From positions 1 through 64,000 of the forward strand of contig MNCI01027083.1 of NCBI GenBank assembly GCA_015680685.1: a stretch of 64,000 bases of DNA, written 5' to 3'. Under the pieces are notes generated by a model that made no database searches, was not told the origin of the DNA, and saw nothing but the letters and a program-made list of their open reading frames with translations. This DNA comes from Gnetum montanum (Eukaryota > Streptophyta > Gnetopsida > Gnetales > Gnetaceae). Position 1 is the first letter of the stretch. Each line of letters opens with the position of its first letter. Both the position numbers and the translations under genes were made by a program. Shown one piece after another: positions 13,275 to 23,899 of the stretch.

Positions 13275-13870
13275 CCACTGGGTGCCCTCTTATTTTATGG
13301 CTACTATGTATAGTCACTTTTGGATATCTATTTCATGTTCATACTAATTGCATGCTTTAATGAATGTACTCTTAATGGACTAGATTTTCTACATGTAATT
13401 GCAACTATTATCACTATATGTGATGCATGGAACACACCTCTTCTCTAGACATCCAAATTCATTCTCCTTGGAGATCTCCAAGGAGAGGTTCCTTATGCCC
13501 ATTCATGCATCAATTATGCTTAACCAAGCCCTTTCCATAATGATGGGGAAGTCACGTTTGCAGTTTTCTACCTTGATCACCAGAAAATCGTTAGGGTAGG
13601 ACCACCCACAAACTATGATCACAATGTCCTTCACTAATTCCAAAGGGACAGTGATTTATTAGTCTGCTAATTCCAAATGGATGTTGCTCTTCTTGAGAGT
13701 TGGTAGGTTCCAAGCTTTGTACATTTAATGGAAGATGAAATTGACACTAAAACTAGTATCAAGAAGAGTCTTGCATGGCTTATGACTAGTGATCTATAAG
13801 TAAATGAGAGGACTTCATGAATCAGATCTTTTCATGGAAGTTTACCTACCTTGATCTAATCAAAAACAAA
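13275..13870 (-). pseudogene. Element B aspartic protease
   Basis: Retrotransposon protease cuts the gag-pol polyprotein. On the minus strand near 13,765 the frame reads LLDTSFSVNFI, which fits the active-site block LLDTGASVN with the Gly-Ala changed. It continues through AWNLPTLKKSN, ITVPLELVKDIVI, DFLVIKVENC and FPIIMERAWLS, the last matching the usual FPIILGRPWL near the domain end. The loss of Gly in the DTG triad and the internal stops show that it is dead. Confidence 0.65.
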
Positions 13871-16273
13871 CATGAGTTAACATCACAGTGTAGATCTAGG
13901 ATGGTATTTGGTTTGAAGGGTACTCAAATGTATTTGATGCAAAGAATGAGGGTGTTGGAAGGGTGACTGATTGCATTAGGTTGGGAGGGTTTTGGAGGGT
14001 TGTTGGATTGAAAAAATGGTTGTTTCTTGGATCGATTATCTGAATGAATCAACTAGAAGGCCAATTGTGAAAGTATAGCTCTTGTAGCATTTCATTGCTA
14101 TGGATTTGGGAGAATTTCATCCTACATGGATGGAGCAGGAGGTAATTGGGCTGATGGTGAAGGGTGGTATGGGTATGGGTATTTTCCTCAAGTAGATGGT
14201 GAATGCATTTGATGGTATTCTGAAGGATAATAGTGATGTTGGAATGAGGCATGGCTAGCAAAACTTTGTAGAGAGATAGGTTGTTGAACATAGTACTCAT
14301 ATGGATTTGGTTACCTATAAGGGTATCACTATCTTGGTGGTGGCATTTCCTATGACTTTGGTTGGTGCCACTGTATATATTGTTCATATGGTTGTGGTAG
14401 AGCTCCACTTGGTTAGTAAGATTGTTGTTGCTAGTGGAATTTCCTTGGATTGCATTGAGGATAAGGCAATCATTTGGGTGCTAACCTTCAACACATACAT
14501 CCCAAACTCTTGTAAGTGTGACATCATAGGGCAACATCCCTTAGGATGTTCATATTGACAAATGTCACATCCAACATCATCATCGAAGTCTATCTCCATA
14601 ATTTCTTCTACTACAATAGCTTTGCCCTTACCTCTTTGGTAGGCATGTTTAGCTTTTTTCCACCTCTTGTGGTTATAACCATTATTTTTCTCTTTGGATT
14701 CTTTAGAAATCTTCATAGTAGTTTTAAATTTTTCATCCAAAGAGTCCTATAATTTTTTAGCCTTTGTCAAAATATCAAAAATATACTTTTTGATGAGAAA
14801 GGTTTTCTTGTTTACCATCTCATCAAGTGGTGACTCCTCCTTGTCACAAACCTAAACCTCTCATTTCATGTTGGAAGGATCCCTATTATATTCTTCTACA
14901 CTTTATCTTTTCTACAAATCACCTTTTTCTTTTGCAACTTGCTCTATCAACTTTTGTATTTGATGAGCTCTTAGTTCAGATAGTCTCCATTAGGCATAAA
15001 CCCATCTATGATGTGGCTAAGTTGTTCCCTCTAAGAATAACCATGGTTAGGGCATTGACGTAAGAGAGAATACTATCTACCCATGATGGAATCCAAGGGT
15101 TCATGTATTCCCTATTTTTAGCCTTGAGTTTTTCTTCTTAGGTTAGACACTCTAGAGTATGTCTGATATTTATCATTGAATAGTTCTAGTGTTGCACTCC
15201 ATTTGTAGATAGATTTTGGCTCCAAGGACTAGTACTAGCTTTCTACTTCCTTGAAGAGTATCCTAGGGAAGAGTTTGAGTTTCTACCAATTATTTTTCAA
15301 TGTTTTGTAAGGCACAGGCATCATGAAAATCTTGTAGATGGTTTTGTAGATTAGATTTATATTTCCCCTCAAATCTTAAGATATTTTTCATGTCTAAGCA
15401 CTTGATCTGACTATCTTTCACATGCCTAGTTGGAATCTTGACTACCTCTATAATGTTAAGCATACTTTGAGTTGTCAACAAAGGCTCATCATCATCAATA
15501 TTTTGTCGTCACTGTTGATGTCCTCTATTACCCCTTTGATTATTATGGGCATGGCCATTAGTATTATTGCCTTGATGTTCACCTCCATCATGGTTGTTCA
15601 TTCTATGATGTCTTTTAGAACTAGAAGAAGAAGAAAGAGATTCAAATGAAAAGGATGAAGAGGGAGGAGGATTGCCACCACCATTATGTCTACCAATTTC
15701 CCTTAGTTATTATGGCCATGTTCATCAGTTTTCTTATCACCTTGACACTTGTCTAATCCCTTGCCTTGAATACCATTTTTTCTTGAACCTGAATTATTGA
15801 TTGTGGAGTACAGATTCAAGGCCACATTCCCATCATCAATAACAAGGGGTGGAGAATCTTCATGTTAAGATCCCTTAGAAGGAGGATCCTCATTGTCATC
15901 TTGGTTTAGTAGGAACAAGGGATTAGTAAATTCTTTCCCCTTCATAGCTTCATGGTCCTTTTCCTAGTGTCAATCTCACCTTCGTTATGTTTCAATGGGA
16001 TGGTAGTCCCAGTAGTTGTAGTCATGCACAACATATTACTCTTAAAGGTATTGGATGCATAACTTCTTTAAATTTTGAAGTAGAATCATAGGCATAGATC
16101 AATCAGAAGGCATTACAATGTTGCCTTCCATATCATGCCATCCTAGTTGCTCATCTTGATGTAGGATGAAGGTGAAATTAGGCACATACTCTTCTAGATG
16201 AGTATATATCACTTTGCACTCTTGTGGGACCAGTAGATTTATATCATTTTTCTTGTGAGAAGAAGAAGACATT
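13871..16273 (-). pseudogene. Element B gag
   Basis: The minus-strand start at 16,273 gives MSSSSHKK, 125 bases inside the PBS. The N-terminal part matches gag of elements C (26,351) and D (20,254): a FTFILHQD stretch at about 16,160 equals FTFIFHQD in C. The central gag block lies at 15,481-15,290 (FEGKYKSNLQNHLQDF) and 15,250-15,120 (KSIYKWSATLELFN, then KYQTYSR). The zinc knuckle is CDICQYEHPKGCC at about 14,570, a C-x2-C-x3-H-x4-C form seen in Athila gags. A KR-rich stretch at 14,640-14,710 lies on its N-terminal side. Stops and small shifts interrupt the frame throughout. Confidence 0.7.
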
Positions 16274-16397
16274 TTGCAAATACATAAAATAGCAGTGTAC
16301 TTTTGTAGTTATATTATTTTGAAATGATATTGACCTTGGGGTTCCAATGATATTAATGATATCCACTAAACCTAGATAGCACATGTTTCAACAAACA

Positions 16398-16419
16398 GAG
16401 TCCGCAGCAATAATGCCAA
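16398..16419 (-). promoter_or_regulatory. Primer-binding site of element B (tRNA-Asp type, decayed)
   Basis: The minus strand reads TTGGCATTATTGCTGCGGAC directly after the LTR end. It fits the Athila site TGGCGCCGTTGCCGGGGA with C-to-T/G-to-A changes and a small indel. The same position in element C reads TTGGTGACATTGCTAGGGA. Confidence 0.6.
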
Positions 16420-17334
16420 TGATGAGTAGTGAAGAGGTATTGCTATGCCCTAGCATATGAATCATGAAGTGCTCATGTGTGATCCAGTTGAATTCTATGA
16501 ACTCTCTAGTTTTCGGTACACTAGTCTTCTAGGAAGCGAACCTTGCCCTAATGGTTGTTCATTGTCTTCCCAATTACACTTGTGAAGTATAAAGGTATGG
16601 TTAAGTGTAATCGAGGCATATGATTTTTGTCATTCTATGTTTTATGATTTTTGTGCTTAAAGAGAGAGATGAAGTCAATTGAGAACTAAACTAATTAAAC
16701 TATTTAACTAATATCTAACTAGTCCTAACATAAGCATCCAACCCCACTTTCCATGGACATCTTGAACCCACGTATCCACTACTAGGCTACTATGCACTAT
16801 GCTACTAGGCATACCAAGCAATAATGCTACTGGGATTACCAATTGAATACGTGTTATGCTCAAAGTGGTCATACTTATGTATTTAATCTATCTATCTTAT
16901 CTTTCTTAATTACCTAATTAGCTTAATTACTGGAAAACATTGAATAAATAAATGCATGAATAAAATATCTAAACTATGCAGAATGCTATAAGGTTTATCA
17001 AGAAGCTTGTCTCTATTGCTACATACACTATTGTGCTTAGGCACAATAATGCTTAAATAAAGATCCATACACTCAATGACTCTTGCTATGATCACTCAAG
17101 AAAATATTCTAACTTTTGAATGTAAAAACTACAAGATTTTGGATACTACTGTGACTTGGATGTCCATAAACATAGCTAGGAGCTTGTATTTACAGTTTTT
17201 GCTATAGTACTATGTTGATGGGGCCTCATAGACATAAAAAATGCTACATTGATGCAACTTTATCAATGGGCAACACCACATAAATGAGGCCCTATCAATG
17301 GGGGTCCATCAATGTGATACTTTGATGCTCATCA
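16420..17334 (-). repeat. LTR shared between elements B and D
   Basis: Plus-strand ends TGATGAGTAG and GCTCATCA form a TGATGA/TCATCA inverted terminus, as in element C. It is the 5' LTR of B (PBS and gag follow on the minus strand). However, its other side, at 17,335-17,341, reads GGGGGTA on the minus strand, which looks like the polypurine tract that precedes a 3' LTR. A diverged copy lies at 44,826-45,599. One LTR therefore appears to serve as the 3' LTR of D and the 5' LTR of B. Confidence 0.7.
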
Positions 17335-17341
17335 TACCCCC
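17335..17341 (-). promoter_or_regulatory. Polypurine tract of element D
   Basis: GGGGGTA on the minus strand is immediately upstream of the LTR terminus TGATGAGC. Polypurine tracts prime plus-strand DNA synthesis just before a 3' LTR. The aligned position in element C (21,589-21,595, minus strand) is a decayed version. Confidence 0.5.
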
Positions 17342-18965
17342 ATGACTGAATGAAAAATTTTTCTCAAGTTTCTTTACAAAATTGAAAAGGTATGGGATTA
17401 TTGACTAACTCCTAACAAAACAATTTGACTTGACAAAACTGAGTGCCCATGTGTATAAATAAATGAATTACAAAAAATTATGGTGTTCATAACAAAAAAT
17501 TAAACACCATGACATGAGTATACAAAAATTAGATAGCACATCCTCTAGTAGCATGAGGAGGTGGAGAAGATCAAATAGTCCCAGGCGATGGTGACTCTTG
17601 AAGTTCTAAGGGACCTTCACTAGCTTTGGGCATGTGCAGTAGCTAAGGCGGCAATGGCTATCCTACTATGGTTGCAACCTCTAGTGGAAGGTAAAAGGCA
17701 TCTAGCAACGCCTTCATATTCTCCTCCTTACTCTAGGGACCATTCAAAATACATGCAGTGTGATTAATGTGGGCTAGAATGGGGACATCTCGTGGATAGG
17801 GCATGATTGGGAACATCTCCTTCACATTGAAAAAATAGGTAGTGAATTGTTTTTTTTTTGATGCCAAATTCCTTGATTGTGTTCTATAGCTCCCAGTAGT
17901 CATTCATCCTCTTGGAAAAGTTCCTAGTAGTTGATCGTTAATTAGTGAATCATGCCTTAAGAACTTTGAGTTTAGCATTTGCCACCACAAACTTCTACTT
18001 GGTGTCTTTGTGACTCTTAAACTTGGTTTCATATAGTAAGTATGAATTGGCCACTTGCTTCTCTAATTCAAACCATAGTTGTTTAATAGTCAAAATGGTT
18101 AGATTTGTGTAACAAAGATTGGCAAGCACTATATACTTTGTTATCTCCTCAATTTGCAACTCCTTCATGTGGATTTTCACTTTGTTGTAGGTGTCTATCC
18201 CATCAATGATGAGTTGCCACAACTCTTTTCCTTATTAAAGTTGCTAAAGGGTTTCATTTAGTTTTTCCTTCACCAACTAGATTTTTTTTTCATTTACATC
18301 TTTTTGTAGACTGACCTATTCTCTATAATGGTCCTTAACTCTCTCAAATTTGAGAGCCTCTAATTTTTAGGCAACTACCTCGATTACAAGTTTTTGGGGA
18401 AGTGCACGAACCTCCTCCATGGAGAGTTTTCTATTTTTTTGTTGTCAATCTTCTTAATTCTATGATTGCTTTGGATAGTTTCTCCTATTTTTGATGGATT
18501 AAATTAGTTAATTATTACTTATGCTCATTAATATTTCAGAAGTGATGATTTTTTGTACTTAATTGGACATTCTCCTGGTGGGTCCGATCCAAGGCCTGCT
18601 AAATTTTGTACTATGTGGCCTTTTTCAAGGATTGGTAGAAAACTGCCATCTCCATTACACCCTCAACCCCTTTTAGTCTATTCTGAAGCTATTCCATAGC
18701 TTCATCTCTTGTTAATGGTAGGTTGAGAAATGTGGCGTCAACAATCTGGGCTCTTAAGTTGGAAACTTCAACAACCAAGTGTTGATTTAGTTTCTTAGCT
18801 ATTTTGAGTTGCCCCTCAAAGATAATGTTATTACCCCTTACCTCAAGTAGCTCCTACTAGGTTGCAGTAATATTATTTGCCCAATTCCCACTAATTGGTC
18901 CAACGATTCTTCATGCTATGCTATATTTATTCTACCGCTTATGATTCTTGTGGACATTTACACAT
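17342..18965 (-). pseudogene. Element D 3' accessory ORF (coiled-coil type), truncated
   Basis: 18,520-18,965 matches 6,450-6,950, and 17,870-18,240 matches about 22,060-22,260 in element C, so this is the same 3' ORF. The open piece at 18,222-17,995 on the minus strand is rich in I, L, K and E (IDGIDTYNKVKIHMKELQIEEI) and looks helical or coiled-coil. Its N-terminal third, present in the 8,360 copy, is missing: gag joins the middle of this ORF at about 18,965. Function unknown. Confidence 0.45.
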
Positions 18966-19182
18966 CCTTGAGTATGTAAAATGGTGGCACATTCCATATG
19001 TTATTCCTCCTCTTCTTTGTTTTCTCACCAAGGTGAAGCATAGCCAATTATTTCCAATTTCATCAACCTGAAGGAGAGAAGGACCTTGATGATGAGATCC
19101 TATAACTTGTAACATGTGTCCTCCCTTTTTATATGGAATGTTAATGAAATGGTGGTATGTGAATAGGACATCATCCAACCCA
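18966..19182 (-). pseudogene. Element D gag, part downstream of the solo LTR
   Basis: The minus strand stays open from 19,182 (GLDDVLFTYHHF, then HMLQVIGSHH) to about 18,966. It continues the gag frame that breaks at 20,036 on the other side of the inserted solo LTR. The downstream gag, including the zinc knuckle, and all of pol are absent, so D consists of a gag N-part joined to a 3' ORF. Confidence 0.5.
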
Positions 19183-19361
19183 TGTAACATCCTAAAAATA
19201 TGTTTTTGTGTGTGTTCCTTATACCTTAGATGTGTTTGTGTCCTTATATTATTCTGCATGTGTAAGAGGCAAGAGGAGACAATTGGAAGTACATTCTACT
19301 TGTGGGACTCTTGGGAAGAATTTCAGTGTTGGACTATTTTCTATATCAAAATTTCTTAAGG

Positions 19362-19482
19362 TAGGCCAAGACATCTTCTAATATTTCTAAAAACTTGGGA
19401 GAGATGTCTTTAGCTAATGCAAGATGCCTCACACAAGACATCTCATGCAAGACATCTCTCAAAAATTCTAGATGTCTCATCT
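19362..19482 (+). promoter_or_regulatory. Cluster of AGACATCT octamers upstream of TATA in the solo LTR
   Basis: The octamer AGACATCT or its reverse complement AGATGTCT occurs five times within about 115 bp, 110-230 bp upstream of the TATA box. Repeated short elements in U3 often act as enhancers in plant LTRs; that role is inferred here. Confidence 0.4.
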
Positions 19483-19592
19483 ATTTATTAGAGCTCTTGG
19501 CTAGGACATTTCAAACATATCAAATTTATCTCCAACACTGATCATAATGGTCATAAATTCATATTTTGAGCATCAAAAAGAGGATGAAGAGG

Positions 19593-19602
19593 CTATAAAA
19601 GG
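19593..19602 (+). promoter_or_regulatory. TATA box of the solo LTR
   Basis: CTATAAAAGG fits the plant TATA consensus and lies about midway in the LTR, where the U3/R border is expected. Confidence 0.6.
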
Positions 19603-20035
19603 GATCAAAGCCTTTCGTTTGAAGAGAGAAGAGAATTGAACTGGGAGAGAATTTTTGGAGAGCATTGACAAGAGAGGCTTTGAGCTCCAATTAAGCTTCC
19701 ATGCTATAAGACTTTTATCCATTATGAGTTGTGTGTTGTATAAATAATTGTGAGTGTGATTCTCTTGAGCCCTTGTCTATGCATTCTACTTTGTAATTTT
19801 TCTATCATGATTTTGCAAGAATAAATTTTTTTTCTTTCTTATCCTAATTTATCCTATAATTTTATATATTGGGATTGCATTTCTTGTATTAAAGCATTAG
19901 TCCTCATTAGTATGCTTGTCTTTGTTAAATTCGTAGTAGGTATACATGAATTGATCCTACTATCAGTATGCCTCTATGGGTCTGTACAACCTAGACATTT
20001 GATCTAGAATTTAGTATTTTCCTACAATCATCTTT

Positions 20036-20254
20036 AACCCATTCTTCATCAAAGCAACTATGAGCATTAATTAGGCTACCCTATCTAGTGGTCATATAGT
20101 GTTGTCTTGCAAGTCTCACCATCTCATCTATTTATGATAGTGAAAGATGAAGAAAAACTCAAGGTAGTAAGGATCTAGATGATTGTAGATGAATTTGATA
20201 TGGTATAGTACATGATCATCCTCATTATTATGGTTCATTTTTTCATTGTTCCTT
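20036..20254 (-). pseudogene. Element D gag N-terminal fragment
   Basis: From 20,254 the minus strand reads MNHNNEDDHVLYHIKF, then YYLEFFFIFHYH and DLQDNTI. This aligns with gag of B (FTFILHQD...DMEGNIV) and C (YYLKFTFIFHQD). The start lies about 110 bases inside the PBS, as in B and C. The frame is broken by the solo LTR at 20,026 and resumes at 19,182. Confidence 0.5.
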
Positions 20255-20365
20255 ACAATATTATTTATATGTTTATAGGGGATTGACAATCATCCATGTA
20301 AAAAGATAAATTGTTAAACTTTAGCAATGATAATTTATGATATCAACTAGTCTAAAACACTAGCA

Positions 20366-20387
20366 CCTTTCCTAATAACAACACTAA
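20366..20387 (-). promoter_or_regulatory. Decayed primer-binding site of element D
   Basis: The minus strand reads TTAGTGTTGTTATTAGGAAA just inside the LTR end. It aligns with the element C site TTGGTGACATTGCTAGGGA with mostly G-to-A or C-to-T changes. Confidence 0.45.
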
Positions 20388-20813
20388 TGATGAGTGGCAA
20401 GTAGATCTTGTGTCTAATCATATGATTGCCACATTCTAAAATTAACCATAGATAAATTAATTAAATCACTTAATAAGCATGAATAAATTACTTAGAAATC
20501 CATGAAATACTTAACATCTAAGAATCAATCATTTGAAACCTTAATATGCCAAGTATGAAACCTTATAATCCAAGAAGCATACTTGAATAAATCATAAAGA
20601 ATAAATATATTACAATATCAATGTTTTGTTTCACCAATATCTCACAAATAAATCCTTTAAGTATAAATTTACATGAAATACAAAAGATCTCCATAAGGAT
20701 CATCTTACAAATCCATAACATGGCTTAAAAATATAATAATGCTTAGATTCTTCAACCACAACATATCTCTAATAATCAACACTTCTACTGCATACTCTAA
20801 TTTATAATCTACA
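20388..20813 (-). repeat. 5' LTR of element D, interrupted by element C
   Basis: It starts TGATGAGTGGC on the plus strand like the other LTRs of this group, then stops at 20,813 where the LTR of C begins. The rest should resume after 27,317, but it is too decayed there for me to delimit. CTACA at its end is nearly repeated as CTATA at 27,317, the target duplication of C. Confidence 0.5.
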
Positions 20814-21588
20814 TGATGAGTAGTTGTGTATTCCAACACTCAACAATAAAAGTCACAAGTATTCATGCACATCCAAATTGCAATTTGCTAATGGACAATG
20901 TAAGTACACTAGTGAGTTGATGATAAGTTCATAATCATTATCTTCCCAATTAGAGTTAGCAAGGTGCAAATTTGTATGATAAAAATGATTATAATTTCTA
21001 TCTTTAAGTACAATGAAATTGTAAACCTATTCTATCCTATGGTGACAAGCATCCATTCTTAGTTTTTTGTACACATCCTAGGACTACTAATAAAATCAAT
21101 AAAAGTCACTACTATGTTACTAAACAATGATACTTTATGCTCCAAACTAGTCACACTTGTTCTACCTTACTAATAGACATTGGAATAATAAAATGATTTA
21201 GTAAAACTAAATGACTAAATAAAATTAAACATTATGGAAAAGTAAAACTATGCTAACTGATATGCTACAATGATGAAGAACAATCTTGATCTTTATTATC
21301 ATTCATGAATTATATCCAAGAATAATCCACTTGAATAAAAATTTTGTACAGCTGTAATTCACCATATTGTAGGCATTCACTCTAAATCTAACTTTACAAA
21401 AATAAACTGCAAGACTTTCACTAAGTATTGAAACAAATTTGTTACTTCAATGTGATTGTGGATTGGTATTTATAGGCATGAACATGGACCACTACATCAT
21501 ATCTACAATTATATGTGTAGAGCTATGATATCATAACTATGATATTGTAGATCCTATATCATAGTCTATGACAACTTATTTTTTCATA
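20814..21588 (-). repeat. Element C 3' LTR
   Basis: Matches 26,497-27,316 throughout with scattered substitutions and indels. The TATA-like TATAAATA (minus strand) is at 21,467-21,474. Pyrimidines follow its right end on the plus strand (decayed polypurine tract). Confidence 0.75.
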
Positions 21589-23837
21589 ATCCTATGACTA
21601 ACTAAAAATTCATCCTCAAGTTTAAACAAAAAGAGGATAGAGTTCCTTACAAACTTATGAGGTTACATAAATTTAACATTATGATATATATTTACCTAAC
21701 TAACTTTACTATGAATGTCACATTGTGGTTTGAGTGATGTTACAAAATAATCATGCCATGCATGATTGACACATATGATAAGAATAAAACAAAACAAAGG
21801 AAGATTAAGCTAAATATAGTTCTTAAATTCTAGATGGTGGAGGCTTTGCCATTGGCTTCTTTCCTTTGTCATTGGGCTTCTAAAATTGATATATCTTTAG
21901 CAACACCCTGAGTTTCTTCTCTTCTATTATAGGATCATGTACTATCCAAGAAAATTTAGTGATGTTGGTTGGAGTTAATACCTTTCAAGGGCATGGTAGT
22001 TGAGGGAACATTTTGTTTCTCTTAACATACCATTCTACAAACTACATTCTTTCTTCTTTAAAGGCTCTCACCACTTTTCATAGTTCCTAATAGCCTATCA
22101 TTCTCCTAGCAAGGTTTGCTACTAAATCATTTTGTTCCTGATAGCTAGGCTTGACTACATGTAGTTTAGAGTTTACTATGTGAAGTTTTTATTATGCATC
22201 TTTCCTATTTGCAAACTCTTTTTTATACATTAAGTAGACTGCATCCACCTACTACTCTAGTTTTGTTTTGGGTTTGCCTATTAGCTAATCCTATGTATTA
22301 TGGTAAATCTTTGATCTTTAGGTCTTTATTCTTTACTTCTGCTTAATTGACATGGACAAGGCTATCCAAGATGGATTACCAATTGGGTGTCTATGCCATG
22401 ATGGAGCTAATTTTGGCTTTGGCCATCTGGATCTCCTTCTCATTAATTTACTTATTCATGGCCACTTTATCTCTAAAGTGTTCTTTTAGCTATTCATGTT
22501 TCTTGGCCTCATTTTTCCATGTGCTAATATCAATTGGTGATTTTATCATACAAAGCAAACTTCTTCCATTAACAAGGTTTTGTTTTCTTAGGCCAATTGT
22601 CTAATGTTAAGGTTGATTTAGGCATATTTCTCTCTTAACTAATTTATGTTTTCTTATAACACATTATTTTTATTTTCTATGTTTGTCAACCTAATATTTT
22701 TAATAAAAATTTTCTTATTTTCCTCTTCCAATGCAATTAGAGCTTTGGTGGGTGTATGTTTGAGCATCAACTACTAAAGCATTCCATACTTCCTTCTCCT
22801 TTTCCATCTACATTTGAGTGTATTTGATCATTAGTTAGCTAAGTTTTTCATTTTCAAATTTGATTGATCAAGTGTACTGTATCATGCAAGGTCTTTTCTT
22901 TCTACTCTTAGTATGACCAATTCCTCCTATAACGTGTACACTTCACTTTCAACATGTTATAACCTAGTTTCTACCATGATCAATTTTCCTTTTCTTGAGA
23001 TCAACTCATATTGAACTACAATGATATCACAAGATATATCCAAAAGATTATACATGTCATATTTATAGTAGTTTTTCCAATTCATTTTTGTGCTCTATGA
23101 GTTTCATTGATGTTTTGGCTATGGTTTCTACATTTTTAATTCTAGTAATATTAGCTGGTTGCACAATGGGAATATTACAAGGATTCTTTGATGTGATTTG
23201 TTATAACCTCTATTGTTCTTTCTACATACTAATGTTGCATCATCATCACTATCACTCATTTTATAAATTCTAACATTACTTGGAAGAATGTAGCATTCCT
23301 TGAGATTTTTTGTGTCTAATTATCATCTTCTTTAGAGATTTCCAACATTTAGAATATTTAGTAACTTTGTTACTACCTCTATTGAATATGGCACTATGAC
23401 TTAATTTTTTCAATGGCATCATCTTTTTTATTCTTCCAAAATTGATAGACTTATCCCAAGTACCATTCACCATTGCTTGAAATGGTGGGTCACAAATGAG
23501 AGATTTGTAGCTGCTCATAGATTTTAGCATGTGAAAACTTCATAAATGGTCCACACTTTAACTCTACTATGATAGTGGACATAATGGAATTCTCTTTTAT
23601 TTCTTGTAAACACTCATTTGAGAGTGTGAGGCACTTTCATTCCTTAGGAGTAGGTGGTGCATTACCTTCTATTTTTAAAGATTACTCTATCATATATGTG
23701 AGTTGATGGATGCTATAAGAATGAGTGTCTTACTTCGTAGGTGGATATTTTTCACTAGCTTATCCTTTACCTCTTACTATAGGTCTTTTCCCTCTTAGTT
23801 ATGATGGTCCTTCTACTTTGAGTCTCTTAGGAGGCAT
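21589..23837 (-). pseudogene. Element C 3' accessory ORF, basic N-terminus and long coiled coil
   Basis: The minus strand starts at 23,837 with MPPKRLKVEGPS, then a K/R/G-rich tail (a possible nuclear localisation signal), and the region SLICDPPFQAMVNGTWD to HKKSQGMLHSSK at 23,510-23,276. From about 23,050 to 22,300 it is rich in E, K, L, I and N with heptad-like spacing (for example ALIALEEENKKIF), a coiled coil. There are many stops. It lies between gag and the 3' LTR, where pol should precede it. The position fits the extra ORF of Athila elements; I see no transmembrane segment. Function unknown. Confidence 0.5.
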
Positions 23838-23899
23838 CTACATTCATGAAGAATTTTAAGATTCAACATATAATTTAGAAAAATATCTAATGGTCCATA

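Larger units (their letters stand above)
10253..17334 (-). mobile_element. Element B: Athila-like Ty3/gypsy retrotransposon, pol and gag recognisable
   Basis: In minus-strand order this shows LTR (17,334-16,420), PBS, gag, protease, RT, RNase H and integrase, which is the Ty3/gypsy order. The PBS is a decayed form of the tRNA-Asp type site used by Athila elements. RT carries FIDDF and integrase carries the Athila-like GQVEVTN stretch. All ORFs have stops, many at codons expected to be Trp or Gln, so the element is inactive. The 3' LTR was not found; sequence left of the N at 10,252 is unrelated or decayed. Confidence 0.75.
19183..20026 (+). mobile_element. Solo LTR, plus orientation, inserted in gag of element D
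   Basis: It begins TGTAACATCC and ends TTTCCTACA (TGTA...TACA termini), about 844 bp. It contains a good plant TATA box, CTATAAAAGG, at 19,593-19,602. No gag, pol or second LTR is attached, so it is the usual product of recombination between two LTRs. Both flanks carry AACCCA next to ATCATC (19,170-19,182 and 20,027-20,041), a duplication of about 14 bp with one indel, longer than the 4-6 bp expected for an LTR element. This family is unrelated to LTRs B, C, E and F. Confidence 0.65.

Noticed and set aside
14049-14752. Open frames on both strands across the gag knuckle region of element B
   Set aside because: Only the minus-strand frame with CDICQ is meaningful; the plus-strand frames are mirror effects.
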